Part shown: in pieces, positions 60,342-64,000 of the stretch | Layout of the letters: every line of letters starts with the position of its first letter | How positions within the stretch are numbered: the stretch's first letter is position 1 | From: Tolypeutes matacus | Taxonomy: Eukaryota; Chordata; Mammalia; Cingulata; Chlamyphoridae | Direction: 5' to 3' | NCBI GenBank assembly: GCA_026826555.1 | Contig: JAKSZT010054570.1 | Span: forward strand, 435,588-499,587 | DNA: 64,000 nucleotides | Translations under genes and position numbers: made by a program | The notes under the pieces: generated by a model | Told to the model about the DNA's origin: nothing | What the model saw: only the letters and a program-made list of their open reading frames with translations | Databases searched by the model: none

Positions 60342-61014
60342 CTGCAAATATCTTGCTGTCCTGATTTTGTGATAATCAGGGTAGGCTAAACATTAGCTAT
60401 ATTAGAAACCATGTATGTGTCCCCAGACCTAGTTTTTCTCCCTAGGTCTGGTTTTTATAATGCTGGTAATAAACCAAGCCTGATTTATTATATGACCATC
60501 CTGTATGGAAAATGACTGTAACTCTAGGTATCTTTGGTCAACCTTAAGAGATATAGCAGGGGGACAGATGTAGCTCAAATTGTTGGGCGTCCACCTCCCA
60601 TTTGGAGGGACCTAGGTTCGATCCCTGGGACCTCCCAGTAAAAATTTAAAAAAGAAAACTATAGAAGGTGCACGGGCCACCAGGCCCCATGCGCAGGTCC
60701 ACCGCCAGGCCCCACAAGCCACGCAGCAAGATGATGATGTAACAGGAGAGTGATACAAGGGAGAGCCAAAACAAGACATACCAAAAAACCAGGAATTAAG
60801 GTGGCACAGGTGGTAGGACGCCTCTCTCCCACACCAGAGGTTCCGAGGATCAAATCCCAGTGAAGGCAGGAGAAGAAGGATGAGAAGAGAGGGCAGAAAT
60901 GGACACAGAGAGTTGCCCAGCAAATGGACAAAACAACAGAAAAAATGGGGGGGGGGATGTTAAAAATGGAATAAAGGTAAATAAATAAATAAATAAATAA
61001 ATCTTTAAAAAGAA
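60342..61014 (+). mobile_element. Dimeric SINE carrying about 217 bp of foreign 5' sequence
   Basis: The 15-bp target duplication 'aaaaatctcccagca' (60327-60341 and 61015-61029) bounds 673 bp. The SINE itself (60559-61014) has heads 'gacagatgtagctcaaattg' and 'aaggtggcacaggtggtagg' and an (aaat)n tail. The first 217 bases (60342-60558) are neither SINE nor L1. They include 'tggtaataaaccaagcctga' and a short hairpin-like 'agacctagttttt..aggtct'. This fits a longer transcript starting upstream of the SINE, or template switching. Confidence 0.85.
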
Positions 61015-61296
61015 AAAAATCTCCCAGCAAAGTCCCAGACCAGATGGCTTCACAGGTGAATTCTACCAAGCATTTCAAAAAGAATTAACCCCGATCCTGT
61101 TTAAACTCTTCCAAAAAATTGAAGAGGAGGGAAAATTACCCAATACATTTTATGAAGCCAACATCACCCTAATACCAAAGCTAGATAAAGATACTACAAG
61201 AAAGAAAATTACAGACCAATCTCTCTAATGAACATAGATGCAAAAATTCTCAACAAAATATTTGCAAATTGAGCCCAAAAACATATCAAAAGAATT

Positions 61297-61755
61297 GGGA
61301 AAGAGATGTGGCTCAAGCAATTGGGCTCCCATCTACCATATAGGAGGTCCAGGATTCGATTCCCGGGTCTCCTGGTGAAAGGCAAGCTGGTCCCTGCAGC
61401 AAGCTGGCCTGAGCGGAGTGCTGGCCCACGCAGGAGTGCTGGCCCGCACAGGAGTGCTGGCCTGTACGGAGTGCTGACCCATGGAGATAGCTGGCGCAGC
61501 AAGATGACAAACAAAAAGAGACACAGAGGAGAAACAATAAGAGATGCAGCAGACCAGGGAGCAGAGGTGGCACAAGAGATTGAGCGCCTCTCTCCTACTC
61601 CGGAAGGTCCGAGGAGAAGTTCCCGGTGCTGCCTAAAGAGAAGACAAGCACAGAAGAACATACAGAGAACAGACAGCAAGGGCAAAAATCAACGAGTGTG
61701 TGTGTGCGTGTGGGGATAAATAAATAAATCTTAAAAAAAAAAAAAAAAAAAAAGA
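61297..61755 (+). mobile_element. Dimeric DAS-like SINE with 18-bp internal repeat array
   Basis: The head 'aagagatgtggctcaagcaa' has B-box 'ggattcgattcccgg'. Four imperfect 'gagtgctggcccacgcag' units follow (61417-61480), then the second head 'gcagaggtggcacaagagat', a (gt)n stretch at 61696-61713 and a poly-A tail. The target repeat is short ('aaaaga'). It is inserted into L1 B and is the same subtype as 44706-45143. Confidence 0.88.
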
Positions 61756-63079
61756 CATACATCACAACCAAGTGGAATTTATTCCTGGTACTCAAGGCAG
61801 GTTCAACATAAGAAAATCAATCAATGTAATATACCACATTAAAAAACTGAAGGAAAAAAAAACACATGATCATCTCAAACAACACAGAAAAGGCATTCAA
61901 CAAAATCCAGCATCCTTTTTTGATAAAAAACGCTTCAAAAGATAGGAATAGGAGGAAAATTCCTCAATATGATAAAGAGCATATATGAAAAACCCACAGC
62001 CTCTTAACATCGTACTCAATGAAGAAAGGTTGAAAGCTTTCCCTTAAGATTGGGAACAAGACAAGGATGTCTACTGTCACCATAGTATTGTACTAGAAGT
62101 TCTAGCAAGGGCAATTAGACAAGAAGAAAATTAAAGGCATCCAAATAGGAAAAGAGGAAGTAAAACTCTCACTGTTTGTGGATGAAATGATCCTGTAATT
62201 AGAAAATTCTGAAGTATCCACGACAAAGCTACTTGAGCTAATAAATGAGTTCAGAAAGTGGCAGGATACAAGATCAACATACAAAAATCAGTAATGTTTT
62301 TGTACACTAGTACTGAACAATCTGAGGAGGAAATCAGGAGAAAAATTCCATTTTCAATAGCAACAAAAAGACTCAAATACCTAGGAGTTAATTTAAACAA
62401 AGAAGTACAGGACCTATATGCAGAAAACTACAAAACAATGCTAAAAGAAAATTTTAAAAACCCAAAGAAATGAAAAAACATTCCGTGTTCATGGATTGGA
62501 AGAATAAATATCGTGAAGATGCCAATCTTACCCAAACTGATTTATAGATTCAATGCAATACCAATCAAAATCCCAACAGCTTACTTTATGGAATTAGAAA
62601 AGGCAATTACCAAATTCATTTGGAAGGGAAAGTGCACCCGAATAACAAAAAGCATTCTAAAAAAGAAGAGCGTCGTGGGAGGAATTTCACTGCCTGACCT
62701 TGAAACATATTACAAACTACAGTGGTCAAAACAGCATAGTAATGGCATAAAGATAGACATATCAATCAGTGGAATAGAATTGAGAATCCAGAAACAAACC
62801 CTCACCTATACAGTCAACTGGTTTTTGACAAACCTACCCAGCTAATGTTAACAGGACAAAACAGTCTCTTCAACAAATGGTGCTGGGACAACTGGATATC
62901 TATAACCAAAAGAATGAAAGAGGACCCCCATCTCACTCCCTATACAAGAATCAACTCAAAATGGATAAAAAACCTATATATAAAAGCCAGGACAATAAAA
63001 CTACAAGAAGAAAATGTAGGGAAATGTCTTCAAAACCTTGTAGTAGGTGGTGGTTTCTTGGACCTTACACCCAAAGAAT

Positions 63080-63165
63080 AGAATTGAAGAAAGAAAAAAA
63101 AAAACACATGATCACCTCAAATGACACAGAAAATAGAATTGAGAATCCAGAAACAAAACAAAAAA
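63080..63165 (+). other. Patchwork filler made from other parts of L1 B
   Basis: Compared with L1 C, extra sequence replaces the 'cccaaagcacgtgcaacaaa' region. It contains 'aaaaaacacatgatcacctc' (like 61854-61890) and 'atagaattgagaatccagaa' (like 62774-62797) before normal L1 text resumes at 'atagataaatgggacc'. Templated insertion at a repaired break is the simplest reading. Confidence 0.65.
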
Positions 63166-64000
63166 TAGATAAATGGGACCTCTTCAAAATTAAACACTTT
63201 TGCACCTAACAGGACTTAAAGGGTGAAAAGGCAGGCAACTCAAAATATTTGGAAACCACATACCCAATAAGGGTTTAATACCCTTATTTAAAAATGGGAA
63301 AAAGACTTGAATAGACATTTGTCCAATGAAGAAATACAAATGGCAAAAAAAAACACATGAAGAAATGTTCAACATCACTAATGATTAGGGAAATGAAAAT
63401 CAAAACTACAATGAGATATCATTTCACACCTATCAGAATGGCCACTATTAAAGAGACAGAGAACTACAAGTGTCGGAGAGGATGTGGAGAGATAGGAACA
63501 CTTCTTCACTGCTGGTGGGAATGCAGAATGGTACAGCCACTGTGGAGGACTGTTTGGCATTTTCTAAAGAAGTTGAATATAGACTTGCCACATGACCCTC
63601 CAATACAACAACTGGATATGTACCCAGAAGAACTGAGAGCAGTGACACGAACAGACATCTGCATATCGATGTTCACAGTGACGTTATTCACCATTGCCAA
63701 AAGTTGGAAACAACCCAGGTGTCCTCAATGGGTGAAGGGATAAATAAACTGTGGTGTATTCACACGATGGAATATTATGCAGTTGTAAGAAGAAATGAAG
63801 TCTCAAAGCATATGACAACATGGGTGAACCTGGAGGACATTACGTTGAGTGAAGCAAGTCAGACACAAAAGAAAAAATACTATATAATTGTGTTACTATG
63901 AACCAAATATACTGTGTAACATATTGGATGATTCCATTTACATAAAATGTAAATATAAATCAATTTATAAAAATGAAATTAGATTATATATTACGTAGGG

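Larger units (their letters stand above)
58933..63975 (+). mobile_element. LINE-1 'B', right part: ORF2 to 3' UTR
   Basis: It resumes at 'aaaagatacaggctaacaga' and carries ORF2 remnants: [36 protein letters not shown]-equivalent RT text at 61080-62500, [18 protein letters not shown] at about 63465, and the 3' UTR 'ccaaatatactgtgtaacat' near 63905. The RT active site reads FVDE instead of FADD ('tttgtggatgaa' at 62174), so it is catalytically dead. Two SINE insertions (60342-61014 and 61297-61755), a 47-bp micro-insertion and a patchwork filler interrupt it. No poly-A is seen before the window ends. Confidence 0.92.

Overview
This is mammalian nuclear DNA: introns with GT/AG splice sites, processed pseudogenes, LINE-1 (L1) elements and many SINEs. 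The SINEs are tRNA-derived, carry a head of the type 'gcagatgtggctcaagtg' followed by a 'ggttcgattcccgg' B-box, and end in (aaat)n tails. Many are dimers. They resemble the DAS SINEs of Xenarthra, so an armadillo-like genome (Dasypus) is the best guess. That is from memory of the family, not from a database search.

The only evident functional protein-coding gene is the 3' end of SCARA5, the class A scavenger receptor described as a ferritin receptor, on the + strand. Its last two coding exons (19536-19730 and 27500-27636) together encode one complete group A SRCR domain with six cysteines, ending in a stop codon, followed by a 3' UTR of about 2 kb. The upstream collagenous and coiled-coil exons were not found, so most of 3.4-19.5 kb is probably SCARA5 intron.

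Layout. 1-3.4 kb: an antisense L1 interrupted by an HNRNPA1 processed pseudogene and then by a SINE placed exactly at the pseudogene's edge. 3.4-19.5 kb: intron with MIR/L2/MER5/MaLR repeats and DAS-like SINEs. 19.5-29.6 kb: SCARA5 exons, last intron and 3' UTR. 29.6-43.3 kb: intergenic DNA with LTRs, old L1 pieces, SINEs and a small LTR-derived retrocopy. 43.3-64 kb: a cluster of younger + strand L1s (A, B and C), with L1 C inserted whole into L1 B.

Between L1 A and L1 B lies the most unusual segment, 46.34-49.75 kb. It is a piece of a replication-dependent histone cluster holding an H1-5-like gene (+), an H2A gene (-) and an H2B gene (+). All three are degenerate, yet they keep their 3' stem-loops and the divergent H2A/H2B promoter. 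It looks like a DNA-level duplication, not a set of retrocopies.

No new enzymatic system, CRISPR array or RNA gene was seen. The novelty here is structural: a translocated histone mini-cluster, nested retroposons, a possible L1 3' transduction, a SINE carrying 5' foreign sequence, tandem promoter units in the L1 5' UTR, and patchwork filler inside an L1. Boundaries of old repeats are approximate because they were read by eye.
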